DNA of 47,324 bases from Pseudomonadota bacterium (GCA_021848545.1 JAJZUL010000025.1:1-47324); one strand, 5' to 3'. Counted from the first letter of the stretch, positions 1 to 7,820 are shown. The notes: a model not told the origin generated them from the letters alone. Numbers and translations: made by a program.

Positions 1-104
1 ATCCTCGCTTGCGCTCCGAGGCCCCGATGGAGCCTCTCCGCACGCTGCGGCGGCCTCAACGGCCTAGTCGCTCCGCTCCAACGCGCCTTCACCCGATTAC
101 CCTG
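1..104 (-). repeat. MITE-like intergenic repeat, family A, copy 1 (cut by window edge)
   Basis: This is the reverse complement of most of the copy at 33953-34138, almost base for base over about 100 bases. Its outer end (89-104, TCACCCGATTACCCTG) is the same 16-base terminal inverted repeat that bounds the copies at 18346 and 33953. The other end lies outside the window. It sits between the end of glgP and whatever gene lies to the left. Confidence 0.85.
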
Positions 105-217
105 GCCTTTCCCGCTCCAGGGCATGGTCGGCAGCCGGACTGCCGTCATAGGCCAGCACGGCGATGATCCGCACCGTCCGCGTGCCGGTGCTGCCGATGC
201 GGTAGAATCCGATCGGA

Positions 218-2743
218 TCAGGCGCCGCGCGGGTCCACCGGGGTCAGTTTCCAGATATCGGCATTGTAGTCGCCGATGGTGCGGTCGGTGGAGAAACGGC
301 CGCTGCGCGCGGTGTTGATAATGCTCATCGCCGTCCAGCGCTGCGGTTCGGCGAAGGCCCGCGCCGCCCGTTCCTGCGCGGTGACGAAAGCGCGGAAATC
401 GGCCGCCACCAGCCAGGGGTCCGACGGGCTGCGGATGGCATGGACGATGGGGTCGAACAGGCCCGGTTCGCCGTGGTTGAAATGGCCCGATTCCAGCAGC
501 GCCATCACGCGGGCCAGATCGGGATCGCCGGCGATGATGGCGTTCGGGTCGTAATGGTGCCGGGTGGAATCGACCTGGGCGGCGGTCAGGCCGAACAGGA
601 AGAAATTGTCGGCGCCGACCTCTTCCAGGATTTCGATGTTGGCGCCGTCCAGCGTGCCGATGGTCACCGCGCCGTTCATCATGAATTTCATGTTGCCGGT
701 GCCCGACGCCTCCTTGCCGGCGGTGGAAATCTGTTCCGACAGGTCGGTGCCGGGCGCGATCACCTCCATCGCCGAAACCCGGTAATTGGGCAGAAACGCC
801 ATGCGCAGGCGTTCGGCCACCCTGTCGTCGCCATTGATCCGGTCGGCCACCTTGCAGGCCAGGGTGATGATGCGCTTGGCCATGAAATAGCCGGGCGCCG
901 CCTTGCCGCCGATCAGCACCGAGCGCGGGGCCAGCCCCCAATCGTCGCCATCCTTGAGCCGGGCGTAAAGATGGATGACGTGCAACAGGTTGAGGAGCTG
1001 GCGCTTGTATTCGTGAATGCGTTTGACCTGGACGTCGAACAGGGAATCCGGGTCCAGGGTGACGGCGCAATCCTCCAGGACCATCGCCGCCAGCCGTTCC
1101 TTGTTGGCGCGCTTGATGGCGCGCCACTCGTCCCGGAAATTGGCATCGCCGGCGAAATCGGCAAGCTGGCGCAACCGGTCCAGTTTCACCGCCCAGCCGT
1201 CGCCGATGGTCCGGTCGATCAGTCCGGTCAGGCCGGGATTGGCCGAGACCAGCCAGCGCCGGGGGGTGACGCCGTTGGTCTTGTTGTTGAATTTCTCCGG
1301 CCATAATTCGTAAAAATCCCGGAACAATCCCTGGTGCAGCAGCCGGGAATGGAGTTCCGCCACGCCGTTGACCGAGAAGCTGCCGACGATGGCCAGATAG
1401 GCCATGCGCAGATGGGGTTCCGCGCCCTCTTCGATCAGGGACATGCGGGCCAGCCGGTCATGATCGTGGGGCCAGCGCGTCGCCACCTCGGTCAGGAAGC
1501 GGTGGTTGATCTCGTAGACGATGTCCAACAGGCGCGGCAGCAGCCGTCCGAACAGCCGCGTCGGCCATTTCTCCAGAGCCTCGGGCAGCAAGGTGTGGTT
1601 GGTGTAGGCCATGGTGCGCCGGGTGATGTCCCAGGCCTGATCCCACTCCAGGTCGTAGACGTCCATCAGCAGGCGCATCAGTTCGGGCACGGCGCAACTG
1701 GGATGGGTGTCGTTGAGCTGGAAGCAGTTTTTGGAGGCGAAATCGCTGAAATCGGGACCATGAACGGCGGTCCAGCGGTGCAAGGCGTCCTGGAGGCTGG
1801 CCGAAGCCAGGAAATATTGCTGGCGCAGGCGCAATTCCTTGCCGTTTTCGCTGGCGTCGTTGGGATAGAGCACCATGGTGATGTTCTCGGCCGCGTTCTT
1901 GGACGCCACCGATTCGGGATAGGCGCCGGAATTGAATTCGCCGAGATCGAACTCGTCGGTGGCCGCCGCCTTCCACAGGCGCAGCAGATTGACCGTGTCG
2001 TTGTGGTAGCCCGGGATGGCCATGTCGAACGGCACCGCCAGCACGTCGTGGGTGTCCACCCAGCGCGCCCGCGCCCGTCCGTTGGCATCGTGGTGATATT
2101 CGGTCCGCCCGTAGAAATGCACGCGCCGGGTGCGCTCGGGCCGTTCCAATTCCCAGGGATTGCCGTCCCTCAGCCAGTGGTCGGGTTCCTCGACCTGGTG
2201 GCATTCGTCGATCTCCTGGCGGAACATGCCGAATTCATAGCGGATGCCGTATCCCGTCACCGGCAATTGCAGCGTGGCGCAACTGTCGAGGAAACAGGCC
2301 GCCAGCCGTCCCAGGCCGCCATTGCCGAGACCGGCATCATGCTCGGTATCGATCATTTCCTCGATATCCAGCCCCAGCCGCCGCAGGGCGGCGCCGGCCG
2401 CATCCTCCAGCCCCAGATTCATCAAGGCGTTGTTCAGGGTGCGCCCCATCAGGAATTCCAGCGACAGGTAATAGGCCTGGCGGGAATCGTGTTCGTCATA
2501 GGCGTTGTTGGTGCGCCGCCAGCGGGCCATCAGGCGGTCGCGCACCGCCATCACCAAGGCCTGATACGGATAATGGGCGGCGCGGCAATAGCGGTCGCGT
2601 CCCAGGAAATTGCCGTAATAGCGGCGGATGTCCGCCACCAGATCGTCGGCCGCCATGCCCAGCGGCGCCGGCGTGAACAATTCCTCGGTGGGTTGGCTGG
2701 TCAGAAGCTGTTTGAGCCGTTTCGCCGGAACGCTCGATTCCAT
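218..2743 (-). CDS. glgP: Glycogen/starch/alpha-glucan phosphorylase
   Basis: Releases glucose 1-phosphate from alpha-1,4-glucan ends by phosphorolysis, using pyridoxal phosphate; a cytoplasmic glycogen-breakdown enzyme. The 841-residue product matches the usual family length (about 800-850). The PLP site is clear near residue 680: EASGTGNMKFMMNG, whose lysine carries the cofactor. Other family blocks visible are YYLSLEFLMGR, NGGLGRLAACF, QLNDTHP, NNKTNGVTPRRW and QVKRIHEYKRQLLN. I place the start at the ATG at 2743 (MESSVPAKRL), preceded by a GGGACCGAG-like ribosome site. The frame stays open to 3037 but that extension only translates the palindrome at 2777-2920 and has no family resemblance. 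No other glycogen genes are next to it. Confidence 0.97.
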   Translation of the reverse strand: MESSVPAKRLKQLLTSQPTEELFTPAPLGMAADDLVADIRRYYGNFLGRDRYCRAAHYPYQALVMAVRDRLMARWRRTNNAYDEHDSRQAYYLSLEFLMGRTLNNALMNLGLEDAAGAALRRLGLDIEEMIDTEHDAGLGNGGLGRLAACFLDSCATLQLPVTGYGIRYEFGMFRQEIDECHQVEEPDHWLRDGNPWELERPERTRRVHFYGRTEYHHDANGRARARWVDTHDVLAVPFDMAIPGYHNDTVNLLRLWKAAATDEFDLGEFNSGAYPESVASKNAAENITMVLYPNDASENGKELRLRQQYFLASASLQDALHRWTAVHGPDFSDFASKNCFQLNDTHPSCAVPELMRLLMDVYDLEWDQAWDITRRTMAYTNHTLLPEALEKWPTRLFGRLLPRLLDIVYEINHRFLTEVATRWPHDHDRLARMSLIEEGAEPHLRMAYLAIVGSFSVNGVAELHSRLLHQGLFRDFYELWPEKFNNKTNGVTPRRWLVSANPGLTGLIDRTIGDGWAVKLDRLRQLADFAGDANFRDEWRAIKRANKERLAAMVLEDCAVTLDPDSLFDVQVKRIHEYKRQLLNLLHVIHLYARLKDGDDWGLAPRSVLIGGKAAPGYFMAKRIITLACKVADRINGDDRVAERLRMAFLPNYRVSAMEVIAPGTDLSEQISTAGKEASGTGNMKFMMNGAVTIGTLDGANIEILEEVGADNFFLFGLTAAQVDSTRHHYDPNAIIAGDPDLARVMALLESGHFNHGEPGLFDPIVHAIRSPSDPWLVAADFRAFVTAQERAARAFAEPQRWTAMSIINTARSGRFSTDRTIGDYNADIWKLTPVDPRGA

Positions 2744-2776
2744 GTCTCGGTCCCACCGTTTGTTGGACGATTGGTC

Positions 2777-2920
2777 AGACCCCGACCCGAAACTCGCCAT
2801 GGCGGCCTGCAAATGGCGGTTTTCCGCGCTTCCGCTGCTCACGTACAGAAAGTACGCTCCGCTGCGGTTCTCGAAAACCGCCATTTTCGGCTCACCCTGG
2901 CGACTTTCGGGTCGGGGTCT
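2777..2920. repeat. 144-bp near-perfect palindrome upstream of glgP
   Basis: The arms begin AGACCCCGACCCGAAA and end with its exact complement; the middle arms share AAATGGCGGTTTTC/GAAAACCGCCATTT, and the centre is GTAC-AGAAA-GTAC. Roughly 80-90% of bases pair across the whole length, judged by eye. Immediately after it (2921-2937) is another short palindrome, CAAGGGTACGCCCTTTG. The element lies between the glgP start and the divergent gene at 3082, so it would be transcribed into the glgP leader if the promoter is further right. It does not resemble the other repeats in the window. Confidence 0.85.
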
Positions 2921-3081
2921 CAAGGGTACGCCCTTTGGCCGCCATGACGAAATCCAGTTTGCGGTGCAATACATCTTTCTCCGGCGACGCGGTGTCCAGT
3001 TACAATCCGCCTTCATCCCGTCATAGATCGGAGACATGATACTGTTAGCGTGGAACGACGCTGACGGGATGCGAGGGCACC

Positions 3082-4011
3082 ATGAACGGAAAACGGCACG
3101 ACCGCCGCGGCGGCGCTTGGGTGGTTCGGTTGACGTTGGCGGCGGCGTTGGCGGCGGCGGGCGCCGCCGGCGCCCGGGCCGATGGTTGGGGTCGCGGGGG
3201 CGATCATTGGGGCCGCGATCACCGGGGCGGCTATCAGGCGGTCCGGGACTTCCGGGAGCATTGGGGCGATCGCGGGCGCTGGGAGGGGAACCGGTTTCGC
3301 GATCGTGAAAGATTCCGCATCGATTCCTGGCATCGCGGGCGCTGGTTTCACGGCTGGCATGACGGGCGGGGCGGCTGGTGGTGGATCGTCAGCGGTCTCT
3401 GGTACTGGTATCCGTCTCCGATCTATCCCTATCCCGATCCCTATCGTCCGCCCTTGGTATCGGCGCCGCCGCCGGGACAATATTGGTACTATTGCCGCTA
3501 TCCGGCCGGCTATTACCCCTATGTGGGGGTCTGCCGGGTGCCGTGGCAATTGGTCACGGCCAGCCCCGGCATCGCCGGTCCGATGGAAGGCCAGCCGGCG
3601 CCATCGGGCGCCAACACCGTGGGCGGCACCATCCTGGGGGCCATCGGCGGCGGTCTCGCCGGCTCGCAGTTCGGGCACGGTCCCGGCAAGTTGGCCGCCA
3701 CCGCCATCGGCACCTTGCTGGGCGCTTTCATCGGCCACGCGATCGGCCAGTCCCTCGACCGGGCCGACGTTCTGGCGTCGCAGCAGGCGGCCCAGTCCGC
3801 CTATGGGGCGCCGCTCGGTCAATCCATCACCTGGGACAATCCCCAGAGCGGCCACAGGGGAACCATCACGCCCGTTCGCGACGGGACCGATTCCTCGGGC
3901 CACTATTGCCGCGAATTCCAGCAGACGGTGACCATCGGCGGCAAGACCGCCGATGCCTACGGGACCGCCTGCCGGCAGGACGATGGCAGCTGGAAGGTGA
4001 TCGACAAGTAG
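3082..4011 (+). CDS. Glycine-zipper / RT0821-like surface antigen family envelope protein
   Basis: 309 residues. An N-terminal signal peptide (basic MNGKRHDRR, hydrophobic LTLAAALAAAGAAG, then ARA-DG cleavage) predicts export. Residues about 35-165 are rich in Gly, Trp, Tyr, Arg and Pro with YPYPDPYRPP-type runs. Residues about 180-230 hold a glycine-zipper 2TM block (GGTILGAIGGGLAGSQFG, then AATAIGTLLGAFIGHAIG). The C-terminal 75 residues resemble the 17-kDa/RT0821 surface-antigen domain (SGHYCREFQQTVTIGGKTADAYGTACRQDDGSWKV). The specific role is unknown; it is probably anchored in or at the outer membrane. No lipobox cysteine is evident at the cleavage site. Its TAG stop is also the first three bases of the hairpin element that follows. 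Confidence 0.85.
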   Translation: MNGKRHDRRGGAWVVRLTLAAALAAAGAAGARADGWGRGGDHWGRDHRGGYQAVRDFREHWGDRGRWEGNRFRDRERFRIDSWHRGRWFHGWHDGRGGWWWIVSGLWYWYPSPIYPYPDPYRPPLVSAPPPGQYWYYCRYPAGYYPYVGVCRVPWQLVTASPGIAGPMEGQPAPSGANTVGGTILGAIGGGLAGSQFGHGPGKLAATAIGTLLGAFIGHAIGQSLDRADVLASQQAAQSAYGAPLGQSITWDNPQSGHRGTITPVRDGTDSSGHYCREFQQTVTIGGKTADAYGTACRQDDGSWKVIDK

Positions 4012-4100
4012 AGCGGCGTGCCTTAAATACGAGGCACGCCGCAAATACGAGGCACGCCGCTCTTGCGCCCATTGAGGGCGCGGCCAAGCGCGCGGACGCG
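4009..4100 (+). repeat. TAG-bounded hairpin element, type B copy 1
   Basis: Starts at the TAG stop of the preceding gene. Left arm AGAGCGGCGTGCCT (4010-4023) pairs with AGGCACGCCGCTCT (4050-4063). An 18-base segment (AAATACGAGGCACGCCGC) is duplicated in tandem at 4025-4042 and 4043-4060, doubling the right arm. The following GCGCCCATTGAGGGCGCGGCC stretch matches the copy at 33720-33800. It may act as a terminator or transcript-end hairpin, but there is no T-run. Confidence 0.8.
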
Positions 4101-4131
4101 CGCGCTTAGGCAGAGGGAAAAACAAAACGGC

Positions 4132-4168
4132 TTAGAGTGTGATGCACATTTAGGGCATCACACTCTAA
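4132..4168. repeat. Hairpin element, TTAGAGTGTGATGC type
   Basis: 14-bp perfect stem TTAGAGTGTGATGC (4132-4145) with GCATCACACTCTAA (4155-4168), loop ACATTTAGG. The same stem core and loop recur at 5521-5549. It lies between two genes transcribed towards each other (3082 + and 4206 -), so it could end transcription from both sides. Confidence 0.8.
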
Positions 4169-4205
4169 TTCGGCGGGAAGGATCGTATGGGGTGGGAAAC
4201 CCCGG

Positions 4206-4637
4206 TCAGCGGGTAACGGCGAAATCCCGGAGCACGCCCACTTCCAACTGGGTCTGGCGCAAGCGGTCATTGACCGCGTCGCCCATCGAGACCAGACCCA
4301 CCAGCTCGTCGCGGTCGATCACCGGCAAATGGCGGATGCGCCGGCTGTTCATGATTTCCAGCACGTCCTTCATCTGGTCCGAGGGCTTGCAGCTCACCAC
4401 GGGGCTGGACATGATGTTGCGCACCGGCATGTCCACCACGCCCTTGCCGTACTGCGACAGGGCGATGACGATGTCGCGTTCCGAAACCACGCCCAGGACC
4501 CGTCCCTTGGCGTCGCACACCACCGCCACGCCGACCTTCTTGGTGGTCAACAGCACCGCCAATTCCGAAATCGTATGTTCGGGGCGGACGGTGAACACGT
4601 TGTTGCCCTTGGCCTGAAGAATGGCGTCAACGGACAT
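4206..4637 (-). CDS. Tandem CBS-domain protein
   Basis: 143 residues, almost entirely a CBS pair: the first domain at about residues 10-65 (VFTVRPEHTISELAVLL...GVVSERDIV) and the second at about 75-130 (VVSCKPSDQMKDVLEIMNSRRIRHLPVID...GLVSMGDAV). CBS pairs usually bind adenosyl nucleotides such as AMP, ATP or SAM and act as sensors; stand-alone ones of this length are common in proteobacteria with no fixed partner. The start at ATG 4637 (MSVDAILQAKG) is supported by AAAGGGAG about six bases upstream; an in-frame extension to 4727 has no family resemblance. The neighbour upstream is a small heat-shock protein on the same strand, 178 bases away, so shared stress expression is possible but not shown. 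Confidence 0.9.
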   Translation of the reverse strand: MSVDAILQAKGNNVFTVRPEHTISELAVLLTTKKVGVAVVCDAKGRVLGVVSERDIVIALSQYGKGVVDMPVRNIMSSPVVSCKPSDQMKDVLEIMNSRRIRHLPVIDRDELVGLVSMGDAVNDRLRQTQLEVGVLRDFAVTR

Positions 4638-4815
4638 GGCGACTCCCTTTGGACGAATGTCGTGGATCGAAACAAATTCGTGGATTTTGACAGAATGCGG
4701 CCCAGCTTCGCCGAATGCAACACGCAAACGGGGCCGTGCGCTTTCGCGACACGGCCCCGTCTACCCCTCCCGGCCCTTCCGCCGGCTGCGGATGCGTCAC
4801 ATCCGCCCGTAAATG

Positions 4816-5352
4816 TCACCCGCCGGTGATCTCGATGGTCCGGTCCTTGGTTACCGCCTCCGGCCGCTTGGGCACGGTCACGGTCAGAACGCCTTTGGCG
4901 AAATTGGCGGCGATCTTCTCGCTATCGGCCGTTTCCGGCAGGCGGAAGCTGCGGGTAAAGGTGCCGAAGGACCGTTCGGAGACCAGATAATCGGCTTTTT
5001 CCTCGGTGGTTTCGGCCTTTTTCTCGCCGGATATCACCAAAAGGTCGTCGCGCACCGTTACCGTCACGTCCTTTTGGTCCACGCCCGCCAGTTCGGCGGT
5101 GACCACCAGGGTGTCACCCGTATCCTTGACGTCGAATTCGGGCGCCAACCCGTTGCCATGTCCGAAACCGCCAAGCCGGCGGAGACGATCCATGTCCATC
5201 CAGCCCGCGCGACCGAACGGCGCAACCAGATAGGCGTCGAACAGACGGTCCATCTCTTCGCGCAAGGATGCCCAATTGCGCAATGCCTGCGGCGCCCCGG
5301 TTTTCACCTCGGGCACCGGTTTCGTGTCGTGGTGGTGTGTGAGGTCCGACAT
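4816..5352 (-). CDS. Hsp20-family small heat shock protein
   Basis: 178 residues. ATP-independent holdase chaperone that binds unfolding proteins as oligomers in the cytoplasm. The N-terminal arm (residues 1-70) carries the usual WASLREEMDRLFDAY segment. The alpha-crystallin domain spans about 72-165 (APEFDVKDTGDTLVVTAELAGVDQKDVTVTVRDDLLVISGEKK), ending in the diagnostic A-N-F-A-K-GVLTVTVPK motif (family AxxxnGvL). The last residues, RTIEITGG, correspond to the I-x-I tail that docks in oligomers. The start ATG follows a strong AGGAGGAGAG site. I could not identify a sigma-32 promoter with confidence in the 200 bases upstream. Confidence 0.96.
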   Translation of the reverse strand: MSDLTHHHDTKPVPEVKTGAPQALRNWASLREEMDRLFDAYLVAPFGRAGWMDMDRLRRLGGFGHGNGLAPEFDVKDTGDTLVVTAELAGVDQKDVTVTVRDDLLVISGEKKAETTEEKADYLVSERSFGTFTRSFRLPETADSEKIAANFAKGVLTVTVPKRPEAVTKDRTIEITGG

Positions 5353-5520
5353 GCTCTCCTCCTGGACAGCGCTGCTATCCTGACCTGTATTTTCTATGAC
5401 GTTAGTCTAGTCCCCCGGAGGGGGGTCCGGTTTTGCGGAGGCGGCATGGCTGCCGTGCCCGATTAGCGTTTCTGGGCGGGCTCTGGAGCGACGCGCCTGA
5501 AATCTGAAACGTCTGGCTAA

Positions 5521-5549
5521 AGTGTGATGCACATTTAGGGCATCACACT
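5521..5549. repeat. Hairpin element abutting the fliP stop codon
   Basis: 10-bp perfect stem AGTGTGATGC (5521-5530) with GCATCACACT (5540-5549), loop ACATTTAGG, nearly identical to 4132-4168. On the minus strand it begins TAGAGTGTGATGCC, where TAG (5552-5550) is the stop codon of fliP. A role as fliP operon terminator is plausible. Confidence 0.8.
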
Positions 5550-6341
5550 CTAATGGAAGCTCTGCACCAGCGAGCCGACCACCATGTACCAGCCGTCCAC
5601 CAGAACGAAGAAGATCAGCTTGAACGGCAACGAGATCATGGCGGGTGGAATCATCATCATGCCCATGCTCATCAGGATCGACGCCACCACCATGTCGATG
5701 ATGACGAAGGGCAGGAAGATCAGGAACCCCATCTCGAAGGCCCGGCGCAATTCGCTGATCATGAAGGCGGGGATCAGCACCTGGAGGGGCACGTCGGCGG
5801 GCGTGGCCACCGGCTTGGTGTGGGACAGCCGCATGAACAGGCCGAGATCCTTGTGGCGGACGTTGCGAACCATGAAGCCCTCCAGCGGCTTGACGGTGCG
5901 GGTGAACGCCTGGCTTTCGCCGATATCGCCGTTGATGTAGGGATAGACCCCGTCATGCCAGCTTTTGGTGAAGGTGGGGGCCATGACGAAGGCGGTCAGA
6001 AACAGGGCCAGGCTGACCAGCACCATGTTGGACGGCGCGGTCTGCATCCCTAAGGCCTGACGCAGGAACCCCAGCACCACGATGATCCGGGTGAACGAGG
6101 TCACCATGATCAGGATCGAGGGCGCCAGGGACAGAACCGTGGTCAGAGCGATGATCTGGATGATCCGCTCGGTGCTGCTGGCGCCGCCATTGCCGAAATC
6201 GAGGGTGAATTGCTGGGCGCTGGCGGGATCGGCCGCCACCAGGGCGAGGAAGGCCGCCGCGGTCAGCCCCCCCGTCCACAGGGCCGCTTTGCGCCACCGC
6301 GTTTTTCCCGTTTGTTCACGCATCGGCGCGCGCCCCTTCAT
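5550..6341 (-). CDS. fliP: Flagellar type III export gate protein FliP
   Basis: 263 residues. FliP, FliQ and FliR form the export gate of the flagellar type III secretion apparatus in the inner membrane. A cleavable-type signal peptide is visible (RKAALWTGGLTAAAFLALVAADPASA-QQF), typical of FliP. Family blocks follow: TVLSLAPSILIMVTSFTRIIVVL, LRQALGMQTAPSNMVLVSLALFLT, QVLIPAFMISELRRAFEMGFLIFLPFVIIDMVVASILMSMGMMMIPP. The ATG at 6341 overlaps the fliO stop as TGATG, which indicates translational coupling; an ATG at 6323 is an alternative. It is the last gene of the leftward operon, and its TAG stop abuts a hairpin element. Confidence 0.97.
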   Translation of the reverse strand: MKGRAPMREQTGKTRWRKAALWTGGLTAAAFLALVAADPASAQQFTLDFGNGGASSTERIIQIIALTTVLSLAPSILIMVTSFTRIIVVLGFLRQALGMQTAPSNMVLVSLALFLTAFVMAPTFTKSWHDGVYPYINGDIGESQAFTRTVKPLEGFMVRNVRHKDLGLFMRLSHTKPVATPADVPLQVLIPAFMISELRRAFEMGFLIFLPFVIIDMVVASILMSMGMMMIPPAMISLPFKLIFFVLVDGWYMVVGSLVQSFH

Positions 6342-6634
6342 CAGGTCCCTCCCTTCGGGTCCGTTCCGGCGATGTCGCGTTCGACCACCGCCTCGCCGCC
6401 GCCGCCCAGCAGCAGCAGATGTTCGCGGTCGTCCCGACGCACCAGCACCAGACGATGGCGCTGGTCCAGTTGCAGGGCTTCGACCAGGGTCAGCCGGCGC
6501 CGGCTGCCGGGACGGCGGGCGGCGATTCCGGCCAGACCGAAGCGGCGCATCGCCCACAGGGTGGCGACGATCAGGCCGATGACGAGCAGCAGCGACGCGG
6601 CGACGCGGAGATAGGAAAGCGGATTATCGATCAT
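6341..6634 (-). CDS. fliO: Flagellar biosynthesis protein FliO
   Basis: 97 residues. FliO assists assembly and stability of the FliP ring in the flagellar export gate. One N-terminal transmembrane helix (LRVAASLLLVIGLIVATLWAM, about residues 9-29) is followed by a short cytoplasmic domain with the family pattern LTLVEALQLDQRHRLVLVRRDDREHLLLLGGGGEAVVE. It is shorter than the E. coli protein (about 120), as often in alphaproteobacteria. It sits four bases after orf87 and overlaps fliP by one base. Confidence 0.93.
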   Translation of the reverse strand: MIDNPLSYLRVAASLLLVIGLIVATLWAMRRFGLAGIAARRPGSRRRLTLVEALQLDQRHRLVLVRRDDREHLLLLGGGGEAVVERDIAGTDPKGGT

Positions 6635-6638
6635 GCCG

Positions 6639-6902
6639 TCATTTTCCAGGCGCCGACCGCGCGCCCATGCGCTCGTTGATGGCTTCGGCCAGAAGATCGA
6701 GATCGGCGATCAGCGATTCCATCGCCGGAATCAGGGGGCGACCCTCGTCCGGGTCGCCTTCGGCCAAAGCGGTGCAGACCGAACGGATCTTGCCGTTCAG
6801 GGCCGACAGATCGACCATGGTGCCGGTGGCGAACAGGCGCCGGGCGGTGGTGACCAGGGACGCCGCCTTTTCCAGTTCTTCGCGGACGGGGGCGCCGGTC
6901 AC
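6639..6902 (-). CDS. Uncharacterised small protein in flagellar operon
   Basis: 87 residues if translation begins at the GTG (6902-6900) that overlaps the stop of the upstream FlhB-like gene as GTGA, the usual sign of coupling. The product (VTGAPVREELEKAAS..., ending INERMGARSAPGK) is predicted to be mostly helical, soluble and without signal peptide. I do not recognise the family. Position between an FlhB-like domain protein and fliO, with a four-base gap to fliO, implies a flagellar export or assembly role, perhaps chaperone-like. An internal ATG exists (MVDLSALNGK) but would leave a 60-base untranslated gap. Confidence 0.7.
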   Translation of the reverse strand: MTGAPVREELEKAASLVTTARRLFATGTMVDLSALNGKIRSVCTALAEGDPDEGRPLIPAMESLIADLDLLAEAINERMGARSAPGK

Positions 6903-7231
6903 GACGGGGCGCTCGATGGCGGCCGGGTGCCGTTGGCGCGGTAGACGTAGGCCAGGATTTCGGCGACGGCCAGAAAGGCTTCGACGGGAATGATCGTGTC
7001 GATATCGACGGCGGCCAGAACCTGGGCGAGATCGGGATCGGTGCGGACCTTGACCCCGTGGGCGAAGGCGAAGGACAAAATCTGCTCGGCCAGGAAGCCC
7101 TTGCCCGACGCCACCACCTTGGGCGCCGGCGCGATCTTGGGGTCGTAGGAGAGCGCGACCGCCACCTGCCGCGGTGCCGGTTTCGTTTCCGCCTGTTCCT
7201 TGTTCCTCCCGAATTCGCGATCGCCCATCAT
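6899..7231 (-). CDS. FlhB C-terminal-domain paralogue (export switch-like)
   Basis: 110 residues. Residues about 24-100 match the cytoplasmic C-terminal domain of FlhB/YscU (VAVALSYDPKIAPAPKVVASGKGFLAEQILSFAFAHGVKVRTDPDLAQVLAAVDIDTIIPVEAFLAVAEILAYVYRANG); compare the true flhB here at 10658-10921. The autocleavage motif NPTH is absent: the equivalent place reads ALSYDPK, so it corresponds to the CC part after cleavage. Such free paralogues (FlhB2/FlhX, YlqH-like) can partly replace the cleaved FlhB domain in some bacteria. It is the first gene of the leftward operon; starts at ATG 7231 or 7228, or GTG 7237, are possible. Confidence 0.85.
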   Translation of the reverse strand: MMGDREFGRNKEQAETKPAPRQVAVALSYDPKIAPAPKVVASGKGFLAEQILSFAFAHGVKVRTDPDLAQVLAAVDIDTIIPVEAFLAVAEILAYVYRANGTRPPSSAPS

Positions 7232-7276
7232 GTCCACCCGCGGCGCGCACCACGCCGCAATGGTGGTCGGCCGCGC

Positions 7277-7291
7277 TTAAAAAAGGCTTAA
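7277..7291. promoter_or_regulatory. CtrA box (TTAA-N7-TTAA) between flagellar operons
   Basis: TTAA at 7277-7280, seven bases (AAAAGGC), TTAA at 7288-7291: a perfect match to the CtrA consensus spacing. It lies 45 bases before the leftward flhB2-orf87-fliO-fliP operon and 136 bases before flgB. A further lone TTAA is at 7355-7358 in the loop of a GC-rich hairpin (about 7334-7371) nearer flgB. CtrA regulates flagellar genes in many alphaproteobacteria; occupation here is inferred. Confidence 0.65.
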
Positions 7292-7427
7292 ATTCTCCCC
7301 CCGCGCAGGCGGCCGATCCGGCGCTTCCGCCGCGCGCCCGCGCTTCACTTTTTTTTAAGCGGCGCGGGCGCACTCTGTCACCCGAGCTTCGGACTATGGA
7401 TACCCGATCAGCGGGAACGGGGGTACG

Positions 7428-7820
7428 ATGTTTCAGGATTTGACGGTTCTCAACATGGCCTGGCGCAAGCTGGGATGGTTGGCCAAGCGCCAGGAGATTC
7501 TGTCGCAGAACATCGCCAACGTCGATACGCCCGGCTATGTGCCCGAGGATTTGAAGCCGATCGACTTCAAGACGGTGCTGAACCAGACCGGGGCGCCGTC
7601 GGTCGAACCGGTGATCGACAATCCCCGCCAGATCGCGCCCAAGCTCACCGATCCCAATCAGGTGATCATCTCGCAGCATTACCATACCTCACCCGATGGC
7701 AATGGCGTCAGTCTCGACTCCCAGATGGCGGATGTGGGCGCGACCAAGGATGCGTACAGCCAGGTGACCGCTCTGTTTCAGAAGCAGATCGCCATGCTGA
7801 AGACGGCGATCACCGGGTAA
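7428..7820 (+). CDS. flgB: Flagellar basal-body rod protein FlgB
   Basis: 130 residues. FlgB forms the most membrane-proximal part of the flagellar rod and is exported by the type III apparatus. The flagellar rod/hook N-terminal signature is clear: KRQEILSQNIANVDTPGYVPEDLKPIDFK. The C-terminal part (GNGVSLDSQMADVGATKDAYSQVTALFQKQIAMLKTAI) is the usual coiled segment. The length is normal for the family. First gene of the rightward flagellar operon. Confidence 0.97.
   Translation: MFQDLTVLNMAWRKLGWLAKRQEILSQNIANVDTPGYVPEDLKPIDFKTVLNQTGAPSVEPVIDNPRQIAPKLTDPNQVIISQHYHTSPDGNGVSLDSQMADVGATKDAYSQVTALFQKQIAMLKTAITG

Noticed and set aside
105-217. Minus-strand frame reading FYRIGSTGTRTVRIIAVLAY after the end of glgP
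   Set aside because: Codon use is gene-like, but the frame has no start codon with a ribosome site, overlaps the glgP end and stops within 50 bases of the repeat. It may be a fragment of an older gene; not enough to call.
1334-2947. 537-residue plus-strand open frame opposite glgP, and similar long antisense frames opposite cckA, ettA, cydA, cydD, ligA and prkA
   Set aside because: They are antisense shadows of well-conserved genes, with His/Gln/Arg-rich composition typical of high-GC reverse frames and no family resemblance.
3013-4125. 370-residue minus-strand frame opposite the surface-antigen-like gene
   Set aside because: Proline/Ala/Arg-rich translation of the opposite strand, while the plus frame has a signal peptide and known domains.
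7292-7427. Sigma-54 or sigma-28 promoter for flgB
   Set aside because: I looked for TGGCAC-N5-TTGC and TAAA-N15-GCCGATAA patterns and found none convincing.
6639-7685. 348-residue minus-strand frame spanning the flagellar control region
   Set aside because: Only its last 87 codons look real; the upstream part overlaps the FlhB-like gene in another frame, the CtrA box and flgB.
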